A DNA stretch of 64,000 bases from Scardovia inopinata JCM 12537 (GTDB taxonomy: Bacteria > Actinomycetota > Actinomycetes > Actinomycetales > Bifidobacteriaceae): NCBI RefSeq assembly GCF_001042695.1, contig NZ_AP012334.1, forward strand, positions 496,001 through 560,000. Direction: 5' to 3'. This document shows, in pieces, positions 1-8,023 of the stretch. A program made the position numbers and the translations under genes. The notes below the pieces were generated by a model that was not told the origin of the DNA, did no database searches, and worked only from the letters and a program-made list of their open reading frames with translations. The stretch's first letter is position 1. Each line of letters opens with the position of its first letter.

Positions 1-58
1 TTTTTTCGATATTTTCCAGTTTGTCTCTCAATATGTTTGCAGTAAATTCTTGGTTCAT
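1..58 (-). CDS. 5' end of an unidentified protein, cut by the window edge
   Basis: An open minus-strand frame runs off the left edge. From ATG at 58 it reads MNQEFTANILRDKLENIEK with no stop. A second ATG at 62 in another frame is also open, and a GGGAG box lies 10 nt and 6 nt upstream of the two respectively. The amino-acid pattern from 58 looks more like a real protein. Too little is visible to name it. It is divergent from the mevalonate operon, so it may share the repeat-filled region 59-380 with it. Confidence 0.4.
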   Translation of the reverse strand, partial: MNQEFTANILRDKLENIEK

Positions 59-80
59 TCATAATTTTCTCCCATAATTT

Positions 81-132
81 GTGTAATTGGATTAAAGTAA
101 TTGGATTTGTGCAATTGGATTAGTGTAATTGG
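81..132. repeat. 14-bp degenerate tandem repeat, about 3.7 copies
   Basis: Four successive units built on GTGTAATTGGATTA are visible at 81-94, 95-108, 109-122 and 123-132. The stretch 59-380 between the left-edge gene and the thiolase holds this repeat and the 22-bp repeat at 187-267, and I see no gene in it. Confidence 0.85.
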
Positions 133-186
133 TATGGTGTTTTCAATCGGATAATTACCAGTGGGGAACTTGCCGAACGATTCGTC

Positions 187-267
187 GTAACCGTTGTGAG
201 TGCTCGCTGTAACTGCCGTGACTGCTCGTTGGAACCGCTGTGAGTGTTTGTTGGAACTGTGCTCGTA
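187..267. repeat. 22-bp degenerate tandem repeat, about 3.6 copies
   Basis: Units at 187-208, 209-230 and 231-252 plus a partial fourth share the pattern GNAACYGYYGTGASTGYTYG, differing at a few positions each. The units abut without spacers, so this is not a CRISPR array. It lies upstream of the thiolase. Confidence 0.8.
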
Positions 268-380
268 AAACTATTGTGCTAAAAGAGAGAAATAAGCGCA
301 ATAGTATAAGGTTGAGGCGGTAAAGTTGATATTTCCATAGTCTGGGCCTCTGCCGGATGGTATGCCTTTAGGTGAAAAGT

Positions 381-1691
381 ATGACTGACGTTGTAATTGT
401 AAGTGCTGTCCGCACGCCTATTGGGACTCTTGGCGGATCCCTTAAATCGGTATCGGCAGTAGAACTGGGAACGATCGCAGCTAAGGCTGCCATTAAGCGG
501 TCCGGCCTTGACCCAGTTGAGATTGATCAATCGATTTTTGGCAATGTTCTGCAGGCTAATAACGGGCAAAACGTAGCACGTCAAATTGCTCTCAAATCCG
601 GAATGGACACTTCTAGCAGTGCGATGACAGTAAACGAAGTCTGCGGTTCAGGTCTTAAGGCTGTTCGCTTAGGGCAAGCAGCGATTCTGCTGGGGGATGC
701 TGACATTGTTCTGGTTGGCGGCACGGAGAGTATGAGCAACGCGCCGTATTATGCACCCCATATGCGTTTTGGTAATAAATATGGGAATGCAGAGTTTGTT
801 GACGGTATTTTTCGGGATGGTCTTTCTGATGCCTTTACCGGACAGCCTATGGGGATGACTGCGGAAAATGTGGCTCGAACTTTTGGGATTACTCGTCATC
901 AGCAGGATGAATTTGCACTTTCTTCCCACAGGAGGGCAGTTGCTGCTCAGCGCTCTGGCGCCTTTGACAAAGAGATGACTCCGGTTGTTATTCATACTCG
1001 CAAGGGCGATATTCTTGTTGATGAGGATGATAGCCCTCGGCCAGATACGAACATGGAAAAGCTTGGCCGTCTGCGGACCGTTTTTATCCATTCAGAAAAG
1101 GAAGGAAGACTTTATACGGCAAAGAGCCAGAGTTCTTTGGAGAAGGACGGACAGCCTGTGGACAAAACCGAGCAGTCCCTGGACAGCACCCAGGTTTTAG
1201 GTACGGTGACTGCAGGAAATGCCAGCGGAATCAACGATGGGGCAGCGGCTTTGATTCTTATGCGCAAAGATTTGGTTGAGAAGAGACATATTCCTTATTT
1301 GGCAGAAATTCAAGGATATGCTGAAGGTGGCATCAACCCTGATTTTATGGGGTATGCGCCTAAAAGAGTCATTGAGAAAATGCTGAAGAGAACGGGTTCG
1401 ACCATTGAGAGCATCGATCTCTTTGAGATTAATGAGGCTTTTGCTGCTCAGAGCGTTGCCGTCATGAACCAGCTGGAAATTCCAGAAAATAAATTAAATA
1501 TTCATGGGGGAGCACTGGCGCTGGGGCATCCACTGGGGGCTTCCGGGGCACGGATTCTGGTGACTCTTCTTTATGCTTTGCGCGATACAGGCAAGAAGAC
1601 GGGCGTTGCCGCCCTGTGCGTAGGGGGAGGAATCGGAGTCGCTCTTCAGATACGCATGTCTGATCAGAAGGATGAGGGAGAGCAGAGGTGA
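381..1691 (+). CDS. thl: Acetyl-CoA C-acetyltransferase (thiolase)
   Basis: Condenses two acetyl-CoA to acetoacetyl-CoA, the first step of the mevalonate route. The 436-residue protein shows the thiolase fold throughout: the nucleophile Cys88 in NEVCGSGLKA, the GNASGINDGAA loop, the HGGALALGHPLGASGAR motif with the catalytic His, and the C-terminal CVGGG with the second Cys. Thiolases are usually about 390 residues; the excess is a hydrophilic insertion of roughly 35 residues just before GTVTAGNASG. The start was placed at ATG 381, preceded by AGGTG; a GTG at 372 would add three residues. It is the first gene of an operon and its stop overlaps the next start (GTGA). Confidence 0.93.
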   Translation: MTDVVIVSAVRTPIGTLGGSLKSVSAVELGTIAAKAAIKRSGLDPVEIDQSIFGNVLQANNGQNVARQIALKSGMDTSSSAMTVNEVCGSGLKAVRLGQAAILLGDADIVLVGGTESMSNAPYYAPHMRFGNKYGNAEFVDGIFRDGLSDAFTGQPMGMTAENVARTFGITRHQQDEFALSSHRRAVAAQRSGAFDKEMTPVVIHTRKGDILVDEDDSPRPDTNMEKLGRLRTVFIHSEKEGRLYTAKSQSSLEKDGQPVDKTEQSLDSTQVLGTVTAGNASGINDGAAALILMRKDLVEKRHIPYLAEIQGYAEGGINPDFMGYAPKRVIEKMLKRTGSTIESIDLFEINEAFAAQSVAVMNQLEIPENKLNIHGGALALGHPLGASGARILVTLLYALRDTGKKTGVAALCVGGGIGVALQIRMSDQKDEGEQR

Positions 1692-3151
1692 AGTTCTATC
1701 AACTTTCGCCTGAGGATCGCATAAAGACTTTGGTTGGGGATGATCTTCTCAGCCCTGAGGATGCTTCTGCCCTTCTTACCTTTCGAGGCCTTGATGATGA
1801 CATTGCCAACAATCTGATTGAGAACCAAATTGGACAGTTTGCTCTTCCCATGGGAATAGTTCGCAATCTAGCGGTTAATGGCAGAAATTATCAGGTTCTG
1901 ATGGCGACAGAGGAACCATCCGTGATAGCAGCAGCCAACAACGGAGCCAGAATCGCCAGGCTTAATGGGTTTGTTGTGGCGTCTGCCCCGAAGCGTCGCC
2001 TGGTAACGGGTGAGATTGTTTTCGGCGCAGATTCAGATCAGGATGCTGATCGAATTGCTCAGATTCTTCGCTTGAATCAGGACAAGATTAAGGCTATTGC
2101 TGATCAGGCCCATCCGTCAATTCTCTCTTATGGAGGCGGGTTGGTCGAGTGGCAGATTGAGTGTTTAAGACAGGCTCAGCCCCGAGGGCAGGTACAGGTC
2201 CGGGAGCGAGTTCAGACCTGGCCCCGAGAGCAGGCACAGCCTTATGAGCAGATTCAAGGGAAATCTCAGTTGGGGGGAAAGTATTTTGTAAAGTTGGCTT
2301 TGCATATTAATACCGGCGATGCCATGGGGGCCAACATAGTCAACACTATCTGCGAAGCGGTGGCGTCTGCGTCTGGCTCGTGGGTTGGTAGGAAGGCTCT
2401 GGTGGCAATTCTGACCAACCGAGTGGACGAATCGCAGACAGTGAAAGCGAGTCTGGAAATTAATCCTAAAACCTTGAAAACAAAGGATTTGGATGGGCCT
2501 TCTCTTGCCAGACGGATTGAGAAGCTGTCCAATCTGGCTTTCTGCGATTATGACCGGGCTGTAACTCACAACAAGGGCATTATGAATGGGATTACGGCTT
2601 CAGCTTTAGCAACCGGCAATGATACCCGGGCTTTGGAATCTGCCGCCCATTCTTATGCTGCCAGGGAAGGAGTTTACCGGCCTTTGAGCGAATGGACCGT
2701 GAACGAGAAAGGAAACTTGGAGGGGCGCCTACATATGCCCCTGAGTTTGGGGACTGTGGGAGGTGCTACTGATTCTCTGCCCATGGCAGCCCTGGCGAAA
2801 CGCGTTTCTGGGGCAAAATCAGTGGGGCAATTCCAATGTCTGCTGGCCGCCTTAGGACTGGTCCAGAATCTCGCTGCTTTGCGAGCTTTGGCCGGGCCGG
2901 GAATTCAGCAGGGGCATATGGCTCTTCACGCCCGGTCTTTGGCCATGGCTGCAGGCGCACAAGGCGCTGAAATCAGCCTGGTGAGCAACCGTTTGCAAGA
3001 TGGCGATAAGAGCCTGGAGAGGGCTAAGCAGATTCTTGAATCAGTACGGGCAAGAAAAAATACTGAAACAGGCGAAACAGGCAAAACAGGCAAAAAAAGC
3101 GAAAAAGGCGAAAACAACAGAAACAGCGAAAAAGGCAGAAAAGGAGAGTGA
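1688..3151 (+). CDS. mvaA: Hydroxymethylglutaryl-CoA reductase (class II)
   Basis: Catalyses HMG-CoA to mevalonate (or the reverse in degradative relatives). The substrate motif ENQIGQFALP contains catalytic Glu45, DAMGAN at 211-216 is the nucleotide-binding signature, THNKGIMNGI contains Lys296, ATGNDTRA contains Asp312 and MALHARS contains the catalytic His414, so the active site is complete. At 487 residues it is about 60 longer than usual. The excess is a Gln/Arg/Pro-rich insertion near 162-196 and a Lys/Gly/Thr-rich tail from about 460 encoded by 9-bp repeats. GTG start; it overlaps the thiolase stop by 4 nt and ends 3 nt before mvaS. Confidence 0.93.
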   Translation: MKFYQLSPEDRIKTLVGDDLLSPEDASALLTFRGLDDDIANNLIENQIGQFALPMGIVRNLAVNGRNYQVLMATEEPSVIAAANNGARIARLNGFVVASAPKRRLVTGEIVFGADSDQDADRIAQILRLNQDKIKAIADQAHPSILSYGGGLVEWQIECLRQAQPRGQVQVRERVQTWPREQAQPYEQIQGKSQLGGKYFVKLALHINTGDAMGANIVNTICEAVASASGSWVGRKALVAILTNRVDESQTVKASLEINPKTLKTKDLDGPSLARRIEKLSNLAFCDYDRAVTHNKGIMNGITASALATGNDTRALESAAHSYAAREGVYRPLSEWTVNEKGNLEGRLHMPLSLGTVGGATDSLPMAALAKRVSGAKSVGQFQCLLAALGLVQNLAALRALAGPGIQQGHMALHARSLAMAAGAQGAEISLVSNRLQDGDKSLERAKQILESVRARKNTETGETGKTGKKSEKGENNRNSEKGRKGE

Positions 3152-3154
3152 ACC

Positions 3155-4543
3155 ATGTTACAGAATAAATCTTCTGAAGAGAATTTCCCCCCATCGTCTG
3201 TCCCCCTGCCTGCTCAGCAGAGTTTTGCTGATTTTCCTCCGGTTGGAATTGATTCTTTGGCTCTGTATACACCTGGTTTTTATTTGGATCTGACCGAGCT
3301 GGCACAGGCTAGGGGAGTGGATCCGAATAAATATACGATTGGGATCGGCCAGGACCAGCAGGCTGTCGCTCCATCCAATCAGGATATTGTAACTATGGGG
3401 GCTGCAGCTGGACTGAAAGCTTTATATTTTGCGGATTCTGCTGGTGCTTCAGATACTGGTCACACAAATATTGGTCTCCTGGTTGTAGGCACCGAGTCAG
3501 GGGTTGATGCCAGCAAGGCATCGGCTTTATTTATCCATGATCTTATTGGTCTCAGTCCCTGGTGCCGGAGCATAGAAATTAAGGAAGCATGCTACGGGGG
3601 CACAGCTGGTCTGATGACTGCTGTTGATTATGTACACACACATCCTGGTAAAAAGGCCTTGGTCATTGCTTCTGACATTGCCCGGTATGGTCTGAATACT
3701 CCTGGGGAGGTGACTCAGGGCGCTGGGGCTGTTGCGATGGTAATCTCTGAAAATCCCCGCATACTGGCTCTGGAACCGCAGTCGACAGCCTATTCCCGCA
3801 GTATCGGCGATTTTTGGCGGCCGGTCTATACGGATATGGCTCTGGCACGCGGAAAATATTCTACAGAAGAGTATATTAATTTCTTTCATCGTGTCTGGAA
3901 ACAGTATAAAAATGAAACCGGCCGCTCTGTCAAGGACTTTGCAGCCATCTGTTTTCATCTTCCCTATACAAAGATGGGAATGAAGGCATTCCGAGGGGTT
4001 CTCGATAGCGATATATCAGATAATAATATTTCAGACAGCGATATTTCAGATAGCAAGAGCGCGGATAATAATAATAATAAGACTGGTGCTTCTGCCGATA
4101 GTGATATTTCTGTTCATGCACACGGCCATTTCCTGAAAGAAACTCTGGAAAAACGTTACCAGGCATCCACCCTCTATTCACGACAAATTGGGAATATTTA
4201 TACAGGGTCCTTGTATCTGAGTCTGCTGTCGCTATTGGATCATGACAGCAGTCTGTCTTCTGGCGACCGTCTAGGGCTCTTCTCCTATGGATCCGGAGCA
4301 GTAGGAGAGTTCTTTTCCGGTATTCTCCAGGATGGATATAGTCACGCTTTGCATAGGAGCCATACGCAGACTCTTTTGCATAGAAGGCATAAAGTAAGCG
4401 TCGCCGAATATGAGAAAATATTCAACGACGCTATACCTTACCAAGCCGGAGATGTACAGACCGATCAGGTCCATCGCGACCCCTGGAACCCCTTTATCCT
4501 GGATAGGGTTGAAGGCCAGGAGCGAATCTACCGGAGGCTATAA
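3155..4543 (+). CDS. mvaS: Hydroxymethylglutaryl-CoA synthase
   Basis: Condenses acetyl-CoA with acetoacetyl-CoA to HMG-CoA. EACYGGTAG carries the catalytic Cys146, and RQIGNIYTGSLYLSLLSLL is the conserved C-terminal motif. The 462 residues exceed the usual ~390: there is a ~28-residue N-terminal extension and an Asp/Ser/Asn-rich insertion of about 40 residues (encoded near 4003-4125, built from repeats of GATAGCGATAT) in a surface region before HGHFLKETL. Start ATG 3155 follows AAGGAGAGTG. Third gene of the thiolase-mvaA-mvaS operon. Converges with gdhA. Confidence 0.93.
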   Translation: MLQNKSSEENFPPSSVPLPAQQSFADFPPVGIDSLALYTPGFYLDLTELAQARGVDPNKYTIGIGQDQQAVAPSNQDIVTMGAAAGLKALYFADSAGASDTGHTNIGLLVVGTESGVDASKASALFIHDLIGLSPWCRSIEIKEACYGGTAGLMTAVDYVHTHPGKKALVIASDIARYGLNTPGEVTQGAGAVAMVISENPRILALEPQSTAYSRSIGDFWRPVYTDMALARGKYSTEEYINFFHRVWKQYKNETGRSVKDFAAICFHLPYTKMGMKAFRGVLDSDISDNNISDSDISDSKSADNNNNKTGASADSDISVHAHGHFLKETLEKRYQASTLYSRQIGNIYTGSLYLSLLSLLDHDSSLSSGDRLGLFSYGSGAVGEFFSGILQDGYSHALHRSHTQTLLHRRHKVSVAEYEKIFNDAIPYQAGDVQTDQVHRDPWNPFILDRVEGQERIYRRL

Positions 4544-4574
4544 AAGCCGTAAAGAGGCCATAAAAAGCTTTAAA
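4534..4574. repeat. ~20-bp direct duplication across the mvaS stop codon
   Basis: Two near copies of GAGGCTATAAAAGCCGTAAA (4534-4553 and 4554-4574) lie head to tail. The mvaS stop codon (4541-4543) is inside the first copy, and the second copy abuts the gdhA stop at 4575. Confidence 0.7.
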
Positions 4575-5924
4575 TTAGAGCACTCCCTGGGCGACCATAG
4601 CATTAGCTACCTTGACGAAACCGGCAATATTTGCGCCAGCCATCAGGTTGCCTTCAAGACCATATTCCTTGGCCGCAGCCAGACTTTCGGTCACAATGGA
4701 ATTCATGATCCCCTTGAGCCGCTCATCTACCTCTTCGGCAGTCCAGGCCAGGCGCAGGGAATTCTGGCTCATCTCCAGACCGGAAACAGCCACGCCTCCG
4801 GCATTGGCAGCCTTGGCAGGGCCGTAAAGAACGTTATGTGCCTGGTAAACTGCAATAGCTTCAGGGGTGGAAGGCATGTTAGCACCTTCGCAGACCACAG
4901 TGCAGCCATTGTCAACCAGTTTCTGGGCAGATTCTCCGTCAATTTCGTTCTGCGTAGCGCAGGGCAGGGCAATGTCGCATTTAACATTCCAAACCCCGGC
5001 GCTGCCTTCGTGGTATTCACTGCCAGGCACCCGATCGGCATATTCCTTAATCCGGCCGCGCTTATTCAGCTTAATATCTTTCACTACATGCAGGTTGATT
5101 CCAGCTGGATCATAAATGTAGCCATTGGAATCAGAAGCAGTTACTACGGTTGCTCCCAGCTGTGTTGCTTTTTCTGTTGCAAAAATAGCTACATTTCCTG
5201 AACCGGATATAACCACAGTTTTACCCTGGAAGGAATCGTTGCGCAGGGCTTTCAGCGCGTCGCTGGTGTAATAACAGAGCCCGTAGCCGGTGGCTTCGGT
5301 CCGAATCAGCGAACCGCCAAATTCCAGACCTTTTCCTGTCAGGGTTCCGCTGTATTCATTACGAATCCTCTTGTACTGCCCAAAGAGGTAGCCGATTTCA
5401 CGGGCGCCAACGTTGATATCTCCAGCAGGAACGTCAGTGAATTGACCAATATGCCTATTCAGTTCAGTCATGAAAGCCTGGCAGAAACGCATGACTTCTC
5501 CGTCTGACCGTCCCCGGGGATCAAAATCAGATCCTCCCTTAGCTCCGCCCATGGGCAGGGTGGTCAGGGCGTTCTTGAGGATCTGTTCAAAGCCCAGGAA
5601 TTTGACCACTGACTCGGTAACGGTGGGATGGAAGCGAAGACCGCCCTTATAGGGGCCGATGGCACTGTTGAACTGAACCCGGTACCCGCGGTTCACTTGT
5701 ATTGCGCCCTGATCATCAACCCAAGCAACCCGGAACTTAATCACGCGTTCGGGCTCAACCAGTCGCTCAACCACTCCGTTTGCCTCATACTCGGGGTGAG
5801 CTTCCACCGCTGGTTCCAGAGTCTCAAAAACCTCGCGGACGGCCTGGAGAAATTCCTTCTGGTCTCCATCCCGCTTTTCCACCTGGTCATACACCCGCTT
5901 CAGATAGGGATTAGTCACAGTCAT
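4575..5924 (-). CDS. gdhA: NADP-type glutamate dehydrogenase
   Basis: Reductive amination of 2-oxoglutarate to glutamate, the ammonium-assimilating reaction. The 449-residue length matches the bacterial hexameric NADP enzyme. GPYKGGLRFHP and PMGGAKGGSDFDP carry the substrate-binding and catalytic lysines, DVPAGDINVG is the family block, and VVISGSGNVAIFATEKA is the dinucleotide-binding turn. Start ATG 5924 was chosen because AAAGGAA precedes it and the product then starts MTVTNPYLKRVYDQV as in homologues; the open frame continues 15 codons upstream. The 212 bp upstream (5925-6136) shows no other gene. Confidence 0.95.
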   Translation of the reverse strand: MTVTNPYLKRVYDQVEKRDGDQKEFLQAVREVFETLEPAVEAHPEYEANGVVERLVEPERVIKFRVAWVDDQGAIQVNRGYRVQFNSAIGPYKGGLRFHPTVTESVVKFLGFEQILKNALTTLPMGGAKGGSDFDPRGRSDGEVMRFCQAFMTELNRHIGQFTDVPAGDINVGAREIGYLFGQYKRIRNEYSGTLTGKGLEFGGSLIRTEATGYGLCYYTSDALKALRNDSFQGKTVVISGSGNVAIFATEKATQLGATVVTASDSNGYIYDPAGINLHVVKDIKLNKRGRIKEYADRVPGSEYHEGSAGVWNVKCDIALPCATQNEIDGESAQKLVDNGCTVVCEGANMPSTPEAIAVYQAHNVLYGPAKAANAGGVAVSGLEMSQNSLRLAWTAEEVDERLKGIMNSIVTESLAAAKEYGLEGNLMAGANIAGFVKVANAMVAQGVL

Positions 5925-6136
5925 GATGTTCCTTTCATTGCATTGTGTCCGGCTTCGCCTGTCTCCCATGCAGCTGTCTCACATACAGTGGATATCTGCA
6001 CAGTGGGTGACTAGCGCTTGCCTGGTCCTTATGGTATCGATTAAAAAAGATTATTCTGTATTTTTATCTCAGATTTTGACCTTACTCCTTGAAGTTTTGG
6101 CGGGAAAAGTGGAGTATGCGGTATAAAAATACAGTA

Positions 6137-6874
6137 TTATTCTTCCTGGATGGATTCTTTTTGAATGGAATCTTCTTGAGATTTTTCTGCTGCGGTCAGA
6201 TTAGTGAAACCTGCCATCCGTACTGTCCACCCAATGGTTTGTTCTGTTTCGTTCAGTCCTTTTTGTTCCTGACCGGCAATAAAGCTGTCATACAGGTCCA
6301 GGGTTCTTTGAGAGTAAGTCCCTAATTCTCCTCTCAGATATGTTTCCAGGCTGGTTTTATTTATTGTGTCTTCTGAGGTAGTAATGACTCTCATGTGAGA
6401 GCCCAGGTGGGGGTAGCGGCTGACGAAATCTTTGGCCCAGGCAACCTGGCGTGAAATAATTCTTTCCTGCTGGCTGTGCCGCTTGTCTGACAAAGCAGGC
6501 ATGAAAGCTTCCAGATGCTGCCTGTAATAATCACCGTCTGTCGATTCCATCATCCGGGCATATTTTTCTGTCAGCAAATTTCTTCCCTCTTGTTCAGCTT
6601 CTTCCAGATCCTGCAGATAGCTGATCAGGAGAGGAGCAGTCCATGTAAGAAATTGACTCAGCCGCATCTGATGAAAAACAGGCCAATTTCCTTGGCAGAG
6701 GGCTCGGCCGCCTTCATTGGTGACCTTCTGAAATTGCTTCCATTCCAAAGCTACCACGGCTTCTGCTTGTGACAGGAATTCCTGATCGGTCAGCTTCACC
6801 GGCGAGGCCTGCTCCTGGGAGTTCCCCTCTGTCTGCTTATCTGGGGAATTTGCTGATTCATGTGTTGGGACCAT
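6137..6874 (-). CDS. DUF4125 family protein, function unknown
   Basis: A 245-residue soluble protein without signal peptide or membrane segment. The stretches EWKQFQKVTNEGGRALCQG, MRLSQFLTWTAPLL and NLLTEKYARMMESTDGDYY match my memory of the DUF4125 family, common in bifidobacteria and Firmicutes. The first 25 and last 15 residues are low-complexity. A TAAAAT box ends 6 nt before the ATG, suggesting a leaderless mRNA. In other genomes I recall DUF4125 genes lying near DUF4037 genes; here a TPR-DUF4037 gene is 3.4 kb away. No catalytic function can be assigned. Confidence 0.75.
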   Translation of the reverse strand: MVPTHESANSPDKQTEGNSQEQASPVKLTDQEFLSQAEAVVALEWKQFQKVTNEGGRALCQGNWPVFHQMRLSQFLTWTAPLLISYLQDLEEAEQEGRNLLTEKYARMMESTDGDYYRQHLEAFMPALSDKRHSQQERIISRQVAWAKDFVSRYPHLGSHMRVITTSEDTINKTSLETYLRGELGTYSQRTLDLYDSFIAGQEQKGLNETEQTIGWTVRMAGFTNLTAAEKSQEDSIQKESIQEE

Positions 6875-6880
6875 GCTTAT

Positions 6881-6886
6881 ATTTTA
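6881..6886 (-). promoter_or_regulatory. -10 box of a leaderless promoter (DUF4125 gene)
   Basis: TAAAAT on the minus strand with 6 nt to the ATG at 6874. There is no ribosome binding site in the gap. Confidence 0.55.
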
Positions 6887-7136
6887 GCCCTCCTGTCGCA
6901 TGCTTGGCTCCGGCTGCAATCATGGCAATCAGTATGGAAATAAAGGCATGGGCAATCATGGCGGTCATGACAGCGACAAGCCAAAATGAGAGATTGACCA
7001 CACTAGTCGACCTGGACCGAATAGCCTGATAGGCTTACTTCGTTACCTACAAGACTTGGTGGATCCCCGGTGGCATCTTCCCTAGATGTTCTTGATGTTT
7101 TTGGCGGACCAGGGTCAGACAACTGAAAAATAAGAG

Positions 7137-7865
7137 GTGAGTCGCATTTTGTTGACGTGTGCAGGAGTAATCTCCGCTGGAAAAAGTACTTTAACTCAGA
7201 TTTTATCTGATGAGCTGGGGACCAAGGCCTATTTTGAACCCGTCGAAGATAACCCCGTTCTTCCCCTGTTTTACAAGGGAAATCAGCTAGTGGAAGAGGG
7301 AAAGGCTGAGACTAACCCTTATGCCTTCCTCCTACAGGTTTTCTTCCTCAATCGCCGCTTTGCCATGATCAAGCAGGCTATGCAGGAAGATAACAATATT
7401 CTGGATCGGTCCATCTACGAGGACTCGATTTTTATGAAGATGAATACTGATCAGGGCCATGCCACTCAGGAAGAGTGGAAAATCTATAAAGCACTTCTCG
7501 ATAATATGCTTGAGGAGCTCCCTTATGCTGCCAAAAAGAAGTCACCCGATTTGATGATTTTCCTGGATGTCAATCTGGAAACGATGTTGTCCAGGATTAA
7601 GATTCGCGGCCGTGAGTATGAGCAGGTTGAGTCAGATCCCTCCTTACTGAACTACTACAAGACCCTGCTCTCTTACTATTCGGACTGGAAGGACCGGTAT
7701 TCTGCCTCGGCTATGGTGACGATTGACGGGAATCACTATGATTTTGCGAACAATATGGATGATCGCAATCAGGTTCTGGACACTATTGAAGCTGCCATGG
7801 TTGAGGTGGGGACCCTGAGCAAGTCTGAGTTTGAGCGTCTGCAGGAGAAACGATACCAGAACTGA
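7137..7865 (+). CDS. Deoxynucleoside kinase (dAdo/dGuo kinase family)
   Basis: Phosphorylates deoxynucleosides to dNMPs. The Walker A loop is in CAGVISAGKST, DRSIYED matches the substrate/lid Asp-Arg motif, and LDVNLETMLSRIKIRGREYE contains the arginine-rich lid typical of the dCK/dGK family. About 242 residues, slightly longer than usual. The GTG at 7137 overlaps the only Shine-Dalgarno-like sequence (GAGGTG); a TTG at 7149, 9 nt after it, could be the true start. It forms a salvage set with the CNT transporter and thymidine kinase downstream. Exact substrate preference cannot be read. Confidence 0.87.
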   Translation: MSRILLTCAGVISAGKSTLTQILSDELGTKAYFEPVEDNPVLPLFYKGNQLVEEGKAETNPYAFLLQVFFLNRRFAMIKQAMQEDNNILDRSIYEDSIFMKMNTDQGHATQEEWKIYKALLDNMLEELPYAAKKKSPDLMIFLDVNLETMLSRIKIRGREYEQVESDPSLLNYYKTLLSYYSDWKDRYSASAMVTIDGNHYDFANNMDDRNQVLDTIEAAMVEVGTLSKSEFERLQEKRYQN

Positions 7866-7900
7866 ACTGACTAAACTGAATTGACTAAACTGAACTGAAT
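7862..7900. repeat. 14-bp tandem repeat starting at the kinase stop codon
   Basis: CTGAACTGACTAAA (7862-7875), CTGAATTGACTAAA (7876-7889) and a partial third copy to 7900. The kinase stop TGA (7863-7865) is part of the first copy. Confidence 0.8.
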
Positions 7901-7931
7901 AGGTATTGAGACAACTGATAAAGCATAGAAT

Positions 7932-7958
7932 AAAGCCCCGCATTTTTTGCGGGGCTTT
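7932..7958. terminator. Bidirectional rho-independent terminator
   Basis: AAAGCCCCGCA, a 5-nt T loop, then TGCGGGGCTTT: an 11-bp perfect stem between the convergent kinase and transporter genes. The A/T ends of the stem give a U-tract in both directions. Confidence 0.9.
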
Positions 7959-8023
7959 GTGTATTTATTTTGTTTGCTTATTTTATTTATTTACTTATTG
8001 AGATGGGAACGACAGTACAGGTC

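Noticed and set aside
187-267. Possible CRISPR array (regular 22-bp units)
   Set aside because: Units are head to tail without spacers and diverge from each other; no cas genes are in the window.
4410-5201. Long plus-strand open frame (263 codons) opposite gdhA
   Set aside because: It lies almost entirely antisense to the well-supported gdhA gene, and its product has no domain pattern.
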